DNA of 18,506 bases from contig URXW01000036.1 of the NCBI GenBank assembly GCA_900551995.1, positions 1 through 18,506 of the forward strand, in the 5' to 3' direction. The DNA is from an uncultured Eubacteriales bacterium. GTDB taxonomy: Bacteria > Bacillota > Clostridia > Oscillospirales > Oscillospiraceae. Under the pieces are notes generated by a model. The model was not told the origin of the DNA, did no database searches, and saw only the letters and a program-made list of their open reading frames with translations. Positions 6,960-15,136 of this stretch are shown here, one piece after another. The translations under genes and the position numbers were made by a program. Each line of letters starts with the position of its first letter. The first letter of the stretch is position 1.

Positions 6960-8851
6960 GCAAGCTGACAAGGGCGGAGTTCCACGCCATGCACCAGCAG
7001 GCGGCGGAGGCGTTGGAGCGCAGCGCGAAAACGCTGAATGTGCTGATCTGCGCCGGTACCGGCTGCATCGCCAGCGGCTCCATGAAGGTGTACGAGAATC
7101 TGCGGACGGAGTGCCAGGAGCGGGGCTTGCAGGTCTATGTGGGACTGACCCACCACGACGACGCGGAGAAGAGCTTACATATCAAGATGAGCGGCTGCCA
7201 CGGCTTCTGCGAGATGGGGCCGCTGGTGCATATCGAGCCGCTGGGCGTTATGTACGTCCGGGTGAAGCCGGAGGACTGCCACGAGATCGTGGAGCGGACG
7301 CTGCTGGGCGGGGAGATCATCGAGAGGCTGACATACCACCAGGACGGCGTGTCCTATCCCCGGCAGGAGGACATCCCCTTCTACAAGAAGCAGCACCGGG
7401 TGGTGCTGGCCAGCTGCGGCACCAGCGACGCGGAGAATCTGGAGGAGTATATCGCCAAGGGCGGCTACACCGCCTTTGAAAAGGCGTTGTTCGACATGAC
7501 CGGCGCGGACATCTGTCAGGAGATCTCCAACTCCGGGCTGCGGGGCCGGGGCGGCGGCGGGTTCCCCGCAGGACGCAAGTGGGAGAGCGTGCGCCGTCAC
7601 ACGGAGGGGACGGAGAAGTACATCGTCTGCAACGGCGACGAGGGAGACCCTGGCGCGTTTATGGATCGCTCTATTATGGAGGGGAACCCCCACTCCGTGC
7701 TGGAGGGCATGATGATCGCCGGCGTCGCCACCGGCGCACACGAGGGCTATATCTACGTCCGCGCCGAGTATCCGCTGGCGGTGAAGCGGTTGCAGACCGC
7801 CATTGACAGAGCCACGGAGACGGGGCTGCTGGGCGACGACATTATGGGCAGCGGGTTCCGCTTCCACATCCACATCAACCGGGGCGCAGGCGCGTTTGTC
7901 TGCGGCGAGGGCAGTGCGCTGACCGCCTCTATTGAGGGCAAGCGCGGTATGCCCCGCGTCAAGCCGCCCCGGACGGTGGATCAGGGGCTGTGGGGCAAGC
8001 CCACGGTGCTGAACAACGTGGAGACGTTCGCCAACGTGCCGGGGATCATCAACCGGGGCGCGCAGTGGTATAAGAGCATCGGCACCGAGTCCAGCTCCGG
8101 CACCAAGACCTTCGCCCTTACGGGCAACGTGGTGAACACCGGACTGGTGGAGGTGCCCATGGGCACCACCCTGCGGGAGATCATCTTCGACATCGGCGGC
8201 GGCATCCCCGACGGGAAGAAGTTCAAGGCGGTGCAGATCGGCGGCCCCTCCGGCGGGTGTCTTACGGAGGAGCATCTGGACTATCCCATGGATTTTGACT
8301 CCCTGAAGAAGCTGGGCGCCATCATCGGCTCCGGCGGACTGGTGGTCATGGACGAGGACACCTGCATGGTGGAGGTGGCGCGGTTCTTCATGCACTTTAC
8401 CCAGAACGAGAGCTGCGGCAAGTGCACCCCCTGCCGGGAGGGCACCAAGCGGATGCTGGAGACGCTGGAGCGCATTATCGCCAACGAGGGCACCATGGAG
8501 GATCTGGAGCTGCTGGAGGCTCTCAGCGACACCATCACCGATACGGCACTGTGCGGGCTGGGACAGACCGCCTGCAAGCCGGTGATGTCCACGCTGAAAA
8601 ACTTCCGGCAGGATTACCTGCATCATGTGGTGGATCACCACTGTCCTATCTGCAACGGACGCAAGCGGCGGCTGGAGATCAAGCCGGAGCTGTGCAAGGG
8701 CTGCGGCAAGTGCGCCAGGAACTGTCCTATGGACGCCATCTCCGGGCAGATCCGTATGCCGTACACCATCGACAACGAGAAGTGCATCCACTGCGGTGCC
8801 TGCTGGGGCGCGTGCCCCTTCGGTGCCATTGACGCTATCGAGGAGGAGTGA
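6956..8851 (+). CDS. hydB: Bifurcating [FeFe] hydrogenase, NADH/FMN subunit HydB (NuoF-like)
   Basis: A 631-residue flavoprotein that exchanges electrons with NAD(H), the proposed site of electron bifurcation between NADH and reduced ferredoxin. Domains in order: a thioredoxin-like [2Fe-2S] domain (about 26-105; C32, C37, C81, C85); the NuoF core with the NADH/FMN loop GRGGGGFPAG (197-206) and NGDEGDPGAF (226-235); a SLBB-type domain; the [4Fe-4S] motif C487-x2-C490-x2-C493 with C533; then a C-terminal extension with CPIC (563-566) and two ferredoxin-type [4Fe-4S] motifs (C580, C583, C586, C590 and C610, C613, C616, C620). This extended form is typical of HydB in HydABC complexes and differs from plain respiratory NuoF. 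The start overlaps the hydC stop and has GAAGGAGG at 6941-6948. Confidence 0.95.
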   Translation: MSKLTRAEFHAMHQQAAEALERSAKTLNVLICAGTGCIASGSMKVYENLRTECQERGLQVYVGLTHHDDAEKSLHIKMSGCHGFCEMGPLVHIEPLGVMYVRVKPEDCHEIVERTLLGGEIIERLTYHQDGVSYPRQEDIPFYKKQHRVVLASCGTSDAENLEEYIAKGGYTAFEKALFDMTGADICQEISNSGLRGRGGGGFPAGRKWESVRRHTEGTEKYIVCNGDEGDPGAFMDRSIMEGNPHSVLEGMMIAGVATGAHEGYIYVRAEYPLAVKRLQTAIDRATETGLLGDDIMGSGFRFHIHINRGAGAFVCGEGSALTASIEGKRGMPRVKPPRTVDQGLWGKPTVLNNVETFANVPGIINRGAQWYKSIGTESSSGTKTFALTGNVVNTGLVEVPMGTTLREIIFDIGGGIPDGKKFKAVQIGGPSGGCLTEEHLDYPMDFDSLKKLGAIIGSGGLVVMDEDTCMVEVARFFMHFTQNESCGKCTPCREGTKRMLETLERIIANEGTMEDLELLEALSDTITDTALCGLGQTACKPVMSTLKNFRQDYLHHVVDHHCPICNGRKRRLEIKPELCKGCGKCARNCPMDAISGQIRMPYTIDNEKCIHCGACWGACPFGAIDAIEEE

Positions 8852-8854
8852 GCC

Positions 8855-10549
8855 ATGAAGGGAATTATGACCATCGACGGTCAGCGGGTGCCGTTCGACG
8901 GGGAGAAAAACGTGCTGGCGGTCATCCGCAAGGCCGGTATCGACATCCCCACCTTCTGCTATTATTCCGAGCTGTCCGTCCACGGTGCCTGCCGGATGTG
9001 CATGGTGGAGGACGTAAAGACCGGGAAGCTGGACGCCTCCTGCTCCATGGAGCCTCGGGACGGCATGGAGATCCGCACCAACACCGCCAAGCTGCTGAAG
9101 CACCGGCGGATGATATTGGAGCTGCTGCTGGCCGCCCACGACTGCTCCTGCACCACCTGCAACAAGAGCGGCAACTGCCGCTTGCAGGAGCTTGCCCAGC
9201 GGTTCGGCGTGCGGCATATCCGGTTCCCCAACAACAAGCCGCAGTATGAGAAGGACTACACCAGCTACGCGGTGTTCCGGGACCCCAACAAGTGCATCCT
9301 CTGCGGCGACTGCGTCCGCGTGTGCGAGGAGCTGCAGGGACAGGGCATACTGAACTTTGCCTTCCGGGGCAGCGAATTGCAGGTCATGCCCGCCTTCGAC
9401 AAGAAGCTGGGCGAGACGAAGTGCGTGGGCTGCGGACAGTGCGCCGCCGTGTGCACCACCGGCGCCATCACCGTCAACGACCAGATCGGCACGGCCTGGC
9501 GCGCCCTCCACGATCCCCAAAAGCGGGTGGTGATACAGATCGCCCCAGCCGTCCGGGTGGCTCTCGGCGAGGACTTCGGGATCCCCGCCGGCGTCAACAT
9601 CATCGACAAGCTGGTGCCCGCCCTGAAGATCATGGGCGCGGACGAGGTATACGACACCAATTTCGGCGCGGACATGACCACCATCTCCGAGGCGGAGGAG
9701 TTCCTCCAGCGGCTGAAGGTGGGCGGGCCGTTCCCCATGTTCACCAGCTGCTGTCCCGCGTGGGTGCGGTATCTGGAGCTGAACGACCCCAAGTATCTGA
9801 AGAATATCTCCACCTGCAAGTCCCCCATGGAGATGTTCGCCGCCGTGATACGGGATAAGTACGCGGAGAAGGACGCTGCCGACGGGCGCACCACGTATCA
9901 GATCGCCATTATGCCCTGCACCGCCAAGAAGATGGAGGCGGCGCGTCCGGAATTCGTACACAACGGGCAGCCCGACGTGGATCTGGTGCTGACCACCCGT
10001 GAGCTGACGGATATGATCCGGGAGGCCGGTATCCAGCTGGGCGAGATGGAGCTGGAGTCCCCCGACCTGCCCTTCGGTCTCGGCTCCGGCGCGGCGGCTA
10101 TCTACGGCGTTACCGGCGGTGTGGCGGAGGCGGTGGTGCGCTACTGCGTGCCCGACAAGAGCAAAAACGCCCTGCGCTCCGTGCGGGTCACCGACCTGCG
10201 GGGCGACGGTGCCATCCGGGAGGTACACCTGACCATCGAGGGACAGGAGCTGCACATCGCCATCGTCAACGGGCTGATCCACGCCAAGGGGCTGATCGCC
10301 GACATCGAGGCGGGGAAGCGGTTCTATCATCTGGTGGAGGTCATGACCTGTCAGGGCGGCTGCGTAGGCGGCGCGGGACAGCCCTACGGTCTCAGCGACG
10401 TGAAGCAGAAGCGGAAGCAGGGCTTATACGACACGGACGCCTCCGCCCTGTTCAAGCGGGCGGAGAAGAATCCCATCGTGACGTCTCTTTTGGAGAAGTA
10501 CGGGGAGGAGAAGTGCCACGAGCTGCTGCACGTACACTACGGAGAATGA
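8855..10549 (+). CDS. hydA: Bifurcating [FeFe] hydrogenase, catalytic subunit HydA
   Basis: A 564-residue catalytic subunit that makes or oxidises H2 at the H-cluster. Order of domains: N-terminal [2Fe-2S] ferredoxin-like domain (C35, C46, C49, C63); His-ligated [4Fe-4S] domain (around 83-120, with C97, C99, C102, C108); two ferredoxin-type [4Fe-4S] motifs (C147-C157 and C190-C200 regions); H-cluster domain with L1 TSCCPAW (297-303), L2 MPCTAKKMEAARPE (353-366) and L3 VMTCQGGCVGGAGQP (496-510). Cluster ligands C300, C355, C499, C503 and proton-relay C299 fall at the same numbers as in Clostridium pasteurianum CpI. The Ala after TSCCP and the hydC/hydB neighbours favour the multimeric bifurcating group over monomeric CpI-like enzymes. 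It lacks the extra C-terminal [2Fe-2S] domain of the Thermotoga HydA. AGGAGGAG at 8841-8848 supports the start. The maturases HydE, HydF and HydG are not in the window. Confidence 0.96.
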   Translation: MKGIMTIDGQRVPFDGEKNVLAVIRKAGIDIPTFCYYSELSVHGACRMCMVEDVKTGKLDASCSMEPRDGMEIRTNTAKLLKHRRMILELLLAAHDCSCTTCNKSGNCRLQELAQRFGVRHIRFPNNKPQYEKDYTSYAVFRDPNKCILCGDCVRVCEELQGQGILNFAFRGSELQVMPAFDKKLGETKCVGCGQCAAVCTTGAITVNDQIGTAWRALHDPQKRVVIQIAPAVRVALGEDFGIPAGVNIIDKLVPALKIMGADEVYDTNFGADMTTISEAEEFLQRLKVGGPFPMFTSCCPAWVRYLELNDPKYLKNISTCKSPMEMFAAVIRDKYAEKDAADGRTTYQIAIMPCTAKKMEAARPEFVHNGQPDVDLVLTTRELTDMIREAGIQLGEMELESPDLPFGLGSGAAAIYGVTGGVAEAVVRYCVPDKSKNALRSVRVTDLRGDGAIREVHLTIEGQELHIAIVNGLIHAKGLIADIEAGKRFYHLVEVMTCQGGCVGGAGQPYGLSDVKQKRKQGLYDTDASALFKRAEKNPIVTSLLEKYGEEKCHELLHVHYGE

Positions 10550-10570
10550 AAATGCCGCACCCGGCGGAGA

Positions 10571-10603
10571 AAAAGAGCATGACCCGATGGGTCATGCTCT
10601 TTT
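10571..10603. terminator. Bidirectional terminator between hydA and the G5/3D gene
   Basis: A perfect 15-bp hairpin, AAAAGAGCATGACCC / GGGTCATGCTCTTTT, with a GAT triloop lies between convergent genes. The A/T ends of the stem provide a short U-run in both directions. Confidence 0.88.
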
Positions 10604-10628
10604 ATGCGGTCAGCTTTTATGCGGTCAG
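10599..10628. repeat. 15-bp tandem duplication at a gene end
   Basis: CTTTTATGCGGTCAG occurs twice back to back (10599-10613 and 10614-10628), followed by a partial third copy (CTT). The left copy overlaps the terminator stem and the right copy holds the stop codon of the leftward G5/3D gene. It looks like a replication-slippage duplication. Confidence 0.85.
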
Positions 10629-11938
10629 CTTGACTTTTTGTCCAGAATGTAGACGGTGACGTTGCGGCGGCCCCAGCTGTAACAGTCCGCCTTGGTGGGG
10701 AACCAGAGATCCACAATGTTGCCCTTGACGGCTCCGCCGCAGTCCAGCGCGGTGCCCATGCCGTAGACACGGCGGCCGTTGGTGGTCTGAATGAACATCT
10801 TCGTGTAGTAGGGGATCACCTTGGGATCCACCGCCACGGTGCCCACGCCCACGGAGGCTCCCACCGCCGTCGTCCACGCGGCACCGCCGTCGCCGCCGCT
10901 GTAATAGGCGGTGGAGCTGCAGGTCATCACCTTGTTGTAGGTCATGGTGTCGCCGGAGGCGAAGAGCAGGTAGCCGCCCTCGCCGGATTCGTTGGGGAAG
11001 TCCTTTTCGATGGTGTCGCCCTCCTCCACCTCGTAGACGCGGGTGCCGTAGAGCACCAGCTCGGCGTGGGAGGTGTCGTGACTGGCACCCACATACTTGG
11101 TGGAGACGACCTCGCCGCCCACCACCGTGTCCTCATACGTCTCCACGATCTGACCGGAGACGCCCTTACGGAGTACCTCCTCCGTGCCCTTGTCCATCAG
11201 CGGGTCGGGAGAGCGGAGGATCTTGTAATCCGTCTCCACCACCACGTAGTGCTGGTAGGTGAGGGTGTGGCTGATGCGGATGGAGGGCTGCTCGCCGGTG
11301 ACGTTCAGCTCCACCATCTCGTCCGCGCCCAGCTTGATGCCGTTGCGGGAGAGGAACGTGGACAGACGCTCGGCGGCGGTGGTGTAGGTCTTTTTCTCAC
11401 CGCCGTGCTCCACGGTGACGGTGCGTCCCGGCTCCAGAAGGAGCTGCATGGACTTGTCGCCGAGGCTGCGGCGCAGGAGCAGGTCGGCGTAGGTGCGCTC
11501 CTCGCTGCGCTCGTCCAGCACGTGGGGCCCGTCGCCGTCCACCACGATGCAGATGGCGTCCATGGTGCGGACAGGCTCGACTGTGGCGGCGGCGGTGAAG
11601 ATGACCGCCGTGACGGCGATCATGGTGATGATGCGGATGGATACGTGGTCGCGCATGATGTGGAGCACCTCCGTGAGAGCCGGGGCGTGCAGCGCGGCGC
11701 GGCAGCCTGTTACCAGACGGCTGGCGCAGATCTGACGCCACGTCTGCTTTGCGTCCGTGACCACGGCGTCCCACGTCCATGCAAAGCAGTGACCCACCGC
11801 TTTGACGCCGCGAAGGAGACAGCGCGACGCCCTGTAAGGGGCGTCGTGGATCGCCTGACAGACGGTCACGGGGGTGACGCGGCGGCGCGGTCCGTGAGGA
11901 CGCGAACGCTTAGGTTGTGTGGCTTGTGTATGTTCCAT
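10625..11938 (-). CDS. G5 and 3D domain cell-wall protein (YabE-like)
   Basis: A 437-residue protein with a long basic cytoplasmic N-terminus (1-98), one membrane helix (about 101-119), a DUF348/YabE-like region (about 125-205), a G5 domain (about 222-300, with TYEDTVVGGEVVS) and a C-terminal 3D domain (about 335-432). The 3D domain keeps its three aspartates: D371 in VAVDPKVIP, D399 in ALDCGGAVKG and D410 in NIVDLWF. A cysteine replaces the usual Thr in D-T-GG. Such proteins are extracellular, peptidoglycan-binding, and related to Bacillus YabE and resuscitation-promoting factor-like muralytic enzymes (MltA-like fold). GAGGT lies just upstream of the ATG. It diverges from rsmA; in Bacillus yabE and ksgA (rsmA) are also close neighbours. 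The unusually long, Arg- and Trp-containing cytoplasmic tail is uncommon. Confidence 0.88.
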   Translation of the reverse strand: MEHTQATQPKRSRPHGPRRRVTPVTVCQAIHDAPYRASRCLLRGVKAVGHCFAWTWDAVVTDAKQTWRQICASRLVTGCRAALHAPALTEVLHIMRDHVSIRIITMIAVTAVIFTAAATVEPVRTMDAICIVVDGDGPHVLDERSEERTYADLLLRRSLGDKSMQLLLEPGRTVTVEHGGEKKTYTTAAERLSTFLSRNGIKLGADEMVELNVTGEQPSIRISHTLTYQHYVVVETDYKILRSPDPLMDKGTEEVLRKGVSGQIVETYEDTVVGGEVVSTKYVGASHDTSHAELVLYGTRVYEVEEGDTIEKDFPNESGEGGYLLFASGDTMTYNKVMTCSSTAYYSGGDGGAAWTTAVGASVGVGTVAVDPKVIPYYTKMFIQTTNGRRVYGMGTALDCGGAVKGNIVDLWFPTKADCYSWGRRNVTVYILDKKSS

Positions 11939-11950
11939 ACTACCTCGCAG

Positions 11951-11991
11951 TATAGCCGCCGGAGGCGCGCTCCAAACAGGGGGCGGCTATA
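11951..11991 (-). promoter_or_regulatory. Hairpin in the 5' leader of the G5/3D gene
   Basis: TATAGCCGCC and GGCGGCTATA are perfect 10-bp inverted repeats 21 bp apart, ending 12 bp from the start codon. A smaller GGAG/CTCC stem can form inside. A second hairpin, GTAAC-TTTT-GTTAC (12007-12020), lies further up the leader. These could affect translation or RNA stability; no known riboswitch is recognised. Confidence 0.45.
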
Positions 11992-12039
11992 AAATTGATA
12001 CGATTTGTAACTTTTGTTACCGTTTAGCAATACCCGTGG

Positions 12040-12068
12040 AGTATAGCACTGTCTTCCAGATTTGTCAA
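12040..12068 (-). promoter_or_regulatory. Sigma-A promoter of the G5/3D gene
   Basis: On the minus strand TTGACA (12063-12068), a 17-bp spacer and TATACT (12040-12045) with TGC in front form a near-perfect extended -10 promoter. The start near 12033 gives a leader of about 95 nt. Confidence 0.85.
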
Positions 12069-12117
12069 GTTTTGGAGAAGAGGGGCGGGAAAAGCTGAAC
12101 ATTTTCCCTCTTTTTCG

Positions 12118-12146
12118 TTGCGCGGAAAGGGAAATAGTGGTACAAT
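12118..12146 (+). promoter_or_regulatory. Sigma-A promoter of rsmA
   Basis: TTGCGC (12118-12123) and TACAAT (12141-12146) are 17 bp apart, with TGG before the -10 as in the hydrogenase promoter. It is divergent from the G5/3D promoter about 50 bp away. Confidence 0.75.
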
Positions 12147-12176
12147 GGCACCAATGCACATTGAAGGAGAATGGTC

Positions 12177-13028
12177 ATGGATCTTTGTGATCGGAAGGAT
12201 ATACAGTCGCTGCTGGCACGGCACGGCTTTCACTTTGCCAAGTCGCTGGGACAGAATTTCCTCATCCGGGGCGACGTGGCGGAGGCGATTGCCGACGCCG
12301 GGTGTATCCCCGGCTGCGGCGTGCTGGAGGTGGGCCCCGGTATCGGCGCGCTGACGGTGCAGCTGGCGCGGCGGGCGGAGAAGGTGGTGTCCGTGGAGCT
12401 GGACAAGCGGCTGCCGCCGGTGCTGGCGGAGACGATGGCGGACTGCGACCACTTTACGCTGATCGAGGGGGACGTGATGAAGCTGCCTCTGGCGGAGGTG
12501 GCGGCGGAGCAGTTTCAGGGGCTGGAGCCGGTGCTGTGCGCGAACCTGCCCTACAACATTACCACGCCGTTTCTGACGGAGTGCGTCCGGGCGGGGTGCT
12601 TCCGGCAGCTGACGGTGCTCATACAGAAGGAGGTGGCGCAGCGTATCTGCGCCCGTCCGGGGACGGGGGAGTACGGCGCGTTCACGGTGCTGATGCAATA
12701 CTACACAGAGCCGGAGCTGCTGTTCGAGGTGCCCAATACGTGCTTTATGCCGCCGCCGAAGGTGACCTCCGCCGTGGTGCGGTGCGTGACGCGGCGGGAG
12801 ACGCCGGTGCAGGTCGTCAGCGAGGAAGCGTTCTGGCGGACGGTGCGCGCCGGGTTCGCCCTGCGGCGCAAGACGCTGGTGAACAGCTTGCAGACCGGCT
12901 GGCAGCTGCCGAAGGAGAGGCTCGCGGGCATTGTGGAGAGCTGCGGTCTGCCGCCCACGGTGCGGGGAGAGGCACTGGGGCTGGAGGAGTACGCAAGGCT
13001 GGCGGATGCGCTGGCGGCGGCGGAATAA
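12177..13028 (+). CDS. rsmA: 16S rRNA dimethyladenosine transferase RsmA (KsgA)
   Basis: Dimethylates two adjacent adenines near the 3' end of 16S rRNA during small-subunit assembly, using S-adenosylmethionine. The 283-residue protein shows the family signature: KSLGQNFL (22-29), SAM-binding LEVGPGIGALT (50-60), acidic SVELD (72-76), GDV (98-100) and the catalytic NLPYNITTP (123-131). The C-terminal part (FMPPPKVTSAVV, then a small helical domain with RRKTLVNSL) fits full-length RsmA. The start at 12177 is preferred because AAGGAG (12164-12169) is 7 bp away; the in-frame ATG at 12171 would leave only one base of spacing. It is followed 14 bp later by the PAP2 gene in the same direction. Confidence 0.95.
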   Translation: MDLCDRKDIQSLLARHGFHFAKSLGQNFLIRGDVAEAIADAGCIPGCGVLEVGPGIGALTVQLARRAEKVVSVELDKRLPPVLAETMADCDHFTLIEGDVMKLPLAEVAAEQFQGLEPVLCANLPYNITTPFLTECVRAGCFRQLTVLIQKEVAQRICARPGTGEYGAFTVLMQYYTEPELLFEVPNTCFMPPPKVTSAVVRCVTRRETPVQVVSEEAFWRTVRAGFALRRKTLVNSLQTGWQLPKERLAGIVESCGLPPTVRGEALGLEEYARLADALAAAE

Positions 13029-13042
13029 GAAGGAGGACGGAA

Positions 13043-13969
13043 ATGGGTCTTTTATACGCGCTGGAGGGCTTGCGTACCCCCCTATTGGACAAGGTCATGG
13101 CGGTCGTTACGCTGCTGGGCGGCGAGCTGTTTTTTATGGTCATCGCCGTGGGCGCGTTCTGGTGCATCAGCAAGCGGATGGGCTATTATCTGATGACGGT
13201 GGGATTCTTCGGCACGGTCATCAATCAGTTTTTGAAGATCCTCTGCTGCGTGCCGCGGCCGTGGGTGAAGGATCCGGGCTTCACCATTGTGGAGTCCGCG
13301 CGCGCTGACGCTACGGGGTATTCCTTCCCCAGCGGGCATACGCAGAACGCCGTGGCGACCTACGGCGGCATAGCGCGGTACACGGGGCGGAAATGGCTGC
13401 GGGCGGTGCTCATCGTGCTGACGGTGCTCATCGCGTTCAGCCGGATGTATCTGGGCGTACACACGCCGCTGGATGTGGGGGTGTCCTTCCTTGTGACGGC
13501 GGCGTTGGTCATGGCGGTCTATCCTCTGATGGAGGAGGCGGATCGCAGGCCGTGGGTGCTGACGCGCACCATTTTGGCGATGGCGGTGTGCAGCGGGGCG
13601 TTCGTGGGGTACCTGTACCTGCGGGGCGACATCGGCACCACCGCCGAGGATACGGTGAACTATCTGGACGCGCTTGCCAACGGCTGGAAGCTGCTGGGTG
13701 CCACGCTGGGGCTGCTGGTGAGCAACGTCTTTGACAGGAAGTACGTCCGGTTCGAGACGGACGCCGTGTGGTGGGCGCAGCTCATCAAGCTGGTGGTGGG
13801 CTTCGGGCTGCTGCTGGCGATCCGGGCGGGGCTGAAGGCTCCGCTGATCGCGCTGCTGGGAGGAAACGACGCCATCGCGGGCGGCATCCGCTACCTGCTG
13901 GTGGTGCTGTTCGCCGGGGGCGTGTGGCCCCTGACGTTCTGGTGGTTCAGCCGCCTGGGGAGAAGGTAA
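13043..13969 (+). CDS. PAP2-family membrane phosphatase
   Basis: A 308-residue integral membrane protein with the complete PAP2/acid phosphatase signature: K65-x6-RP (KILCCVPRP), PSGH (96-99) and SRMYLGVHTPLD (133-144, with catalytic H140 and D144). About eight hydrophobic segments are seen; the C-terminal half beyond residue 160 is an added membrane region. Likely substrates are lipid phosphates or pyrophosphates such as undecaprenyl pyrophosphate or phosphatidylglycerol phosphate, with the active site on the outer face; the sequence does not decide which. AGGAGG at 13031-13036 gives good spacing to the ATG. It follows rsmA closely and probably shares its promoter; a long hairpin follows. 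Confidence 0.88.
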   Translation: MGLLYALEGLRTPLLDKVMAVVTLLGGELFFMVIAVGAFWCISKRMGYYLMTVGFFGTVINQFLKILCCVPRPWVKDPGFTIVESARADATGYSFPSGHTQNAVATYGGIARYTGRKWLRAVLIVLTVLIAFSRMYLGVHTPLDVGVSFLVTAALVMAVYPLMEEADRRPWVLTRTILAMAVCSGAFVGYLYLRGDIGTTAEDTVNYLDALANGWKLLGATLGLLVSNVFDRKYVRFETDAVWWAQLIKLVVGFGLLLAIRAGLKAPLIALLGGNDAIAGGIRYLLVVLFAGGVWPLTFWWFSRLGRR

Positions 13970-13975
13970 GAGAAG

Positions 13976-14012
13976 AAAGCAGCCCCTCCGACGATGTCGG
14001 AGGGGCTGCTTT
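13976..14012. terminator. Bidirectional terminator between PAP2 and EamA genes
   Basis: A perfect 17-bp hairpin with arms AAAGCAGCCCCTCCGAC and GTCGGAGGGGCTGCTTT and a GAT triloop lies between the two convergent genes. The T-run on either side is only three bases plus scattered pyrimidines. Confidence 0.82.
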
Positions 14013-14040
14013 GCCTATATGGGGCTGACCGCAGGCGGGG

Positions 14041-14934
14041 TCAGAGGGAGGACTTGGGCTTCTTCAACGCCACGATGACGCCGGCGGTGATGAGCACCGC
14101 GCCGATGATGCTCATTAGGGTGATCTCCTCGTGCAGTATCAGATAGCCCGCCGCCAGCGTGACGAAGGGGGAGGCGTACAGGTAGTTGTTGGTGATGACC
14201 ACGCCCAGACGCTTGAACGCCACGTTCCAGATGGCGAAGCACACGGCGTTGCCGAATACGCCGAGGAACAGCCAGCTCAGCAGGATGCGGGGCGTGGTGA
14301 ACAGGGGGCGCAGGTCGGGCATACCGTCCGCCACCAGCATCAGCGGTACGGAGGTGAGGAACGCCCAGAGCATGACGCGGCGGGTGACGAGGAAGTTGTC
14401 GTACTGTTCGGTATATTTTTTAATGAGGATGGAGTACAACGCCCACATGAAGGCGGCACCCAGCGCGATGAGGTCGCCCAGCGGGTTCAGGTGGAAGGTC
14501 AGCTGACCGTTGAGCACCACCAGTACCACGCCCACGATGGCGATGACCGCGCCGATGTAGACGTATTTGCCCAGACGCTCGCCGCTGCGGGAGAAAAGCT
14601 GCGCCAGGATCACCGTCAGGATGGGGGCAAGAGCCACGAGGATGCTCACGTTGGCGGCGTAGGTGTAGGACAGGGCGGTGTTTTGCAGGAAGAAGTAGAG
14701 CGAGCCGCCGGTGACGCCGATGAGAATGAACATCAGCTCGTCCTTGCGGGGGAGCTTCAGCGTTTTGGGGCGGAGCACCCACAGCGTCACGTAGGCAAGA
14801 GCCATCCGCAGAGGGATGATCTGAATGGCGGTGTAGGTGGTCAGCATCTCCTTCGTCAGCACGAAGCAGCTGCCCCAGACGAGGATGGTGAAGATGGCGT
14901 AGAAATGACCCATGATCTTCTGCGTGGCGGACAT
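14041..14934 (-). CDS. EamA/DMT-family transporter
   Basis: A 297-residue membrane protein with ten hydrophobic segments arranged as two EamA repeats, typical of the drug/metabolite transporter superfamily (RhaT/YdcZ-like exporters). Recognisable stretches are the first-helix ILVWGSCFVLTKE, the repeat-one end ALSYTYAANVSILVALAPI, and the second-repeat FGNAVCFAIWNVAFKRLG and ITNNYLYASPFVTLAAGYL. A short basic tail (LKKPKSS) follows the last helix. AAGGAGAG is 8 bp before the ATG. It is transcribed alone and leftward, ending at the bidirectional hairpin shared with the PAP2 gene. The substrate cannot be predicted; related proteins export amino acids or metabolites. Confidence 0.9.
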   Translation of the reverse strand: MSATQKIMGHFYAIFTILVWGSCFVLTKEMLTTYTAIQIIPLRMALAYVTLWVLRPKTLKLPRKDELMFILIGVTGGSLYFFLQNTALSYTYAANVSILVALAPILTVILAQLFSRSGERLGKYVYIGAVIAIVGVVLVVLNGQLTFHLNPLGDLIALGAAFMWALYSILIKKYTEQYDNFLVTRRVMLWAFLTSVPLMLVADGMPDLRPLFTTPRILLSWLFLGVFGNAVCFAIWNVAFKRLGVVITNNYLYASPFVTLAAGYLILHEEITLMSIIGAVLITAGVIVALKKPKSSL

Positions 14935-14985
14935 GGCGGTTCTCTCCTTGTTGTGTCAGTCTGCCGCCGGGTGGCGGCGGAAGCT

Positions 14986-15014
14986 ATTATATACCCGGCG
15001 GGGGGAAAAATAAA
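14986..15014 (-). promoter_or_regulatory. Promoter candidate of the EamA gene
   Basis: On the minus strand TATAAT (14986-14991) lies about 50 bp before the start codon; the best -35 at 17 bp is the poor match TTTATT (15009-15014). A GC-rich hairpin (GCCGCC / GGCGGC) sits in the short leader. Confidence 0.45.
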
Positions 15015-15063
15015 GGGGGAAAAGAAAAAACCGCCGAAGGGTGGCGGAATAAGGGGAAATACA

Positions 15064-15092
15064 TTGACGAAAGTGCGCCGATTTGCTATACT
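15064..15092 (+). promoter_or_regulatory. Strong promoter of the small peptide gene
   Basis: TTGACG (15064-15069), a 17-bp spacer and TATACT (15087-15092) with a TGC extended -10 element. The predicted start near 15099 gives a 60-nt leader before the 27-codon gene. Confidence 0.8.
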
Positions 15093-15136
15093 CAAGGTGG
15101 AACGCAGAGGCTGCGCTACGGCAGGCGGTTTGGCTA

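Noticed and set aside
7175..10330. A minus-strand open frame of more than 1000 codons opposite the hydrogenase genes
   Set aside because: High GC in third codon positions of hydB and hydA keeps the opposite frame open; it has no family resemblance and is rich in His, Gln, Val and Leu as expected for such echoes.
11939..12033. A c-di-AMP (ydaO-type) riboswitch before the wall-protein gene, as found upstream of some relatives
   Set aside because: The leader is only about 95 nt and shows simple hairpins; the conserved ydaO architecture is not visible.
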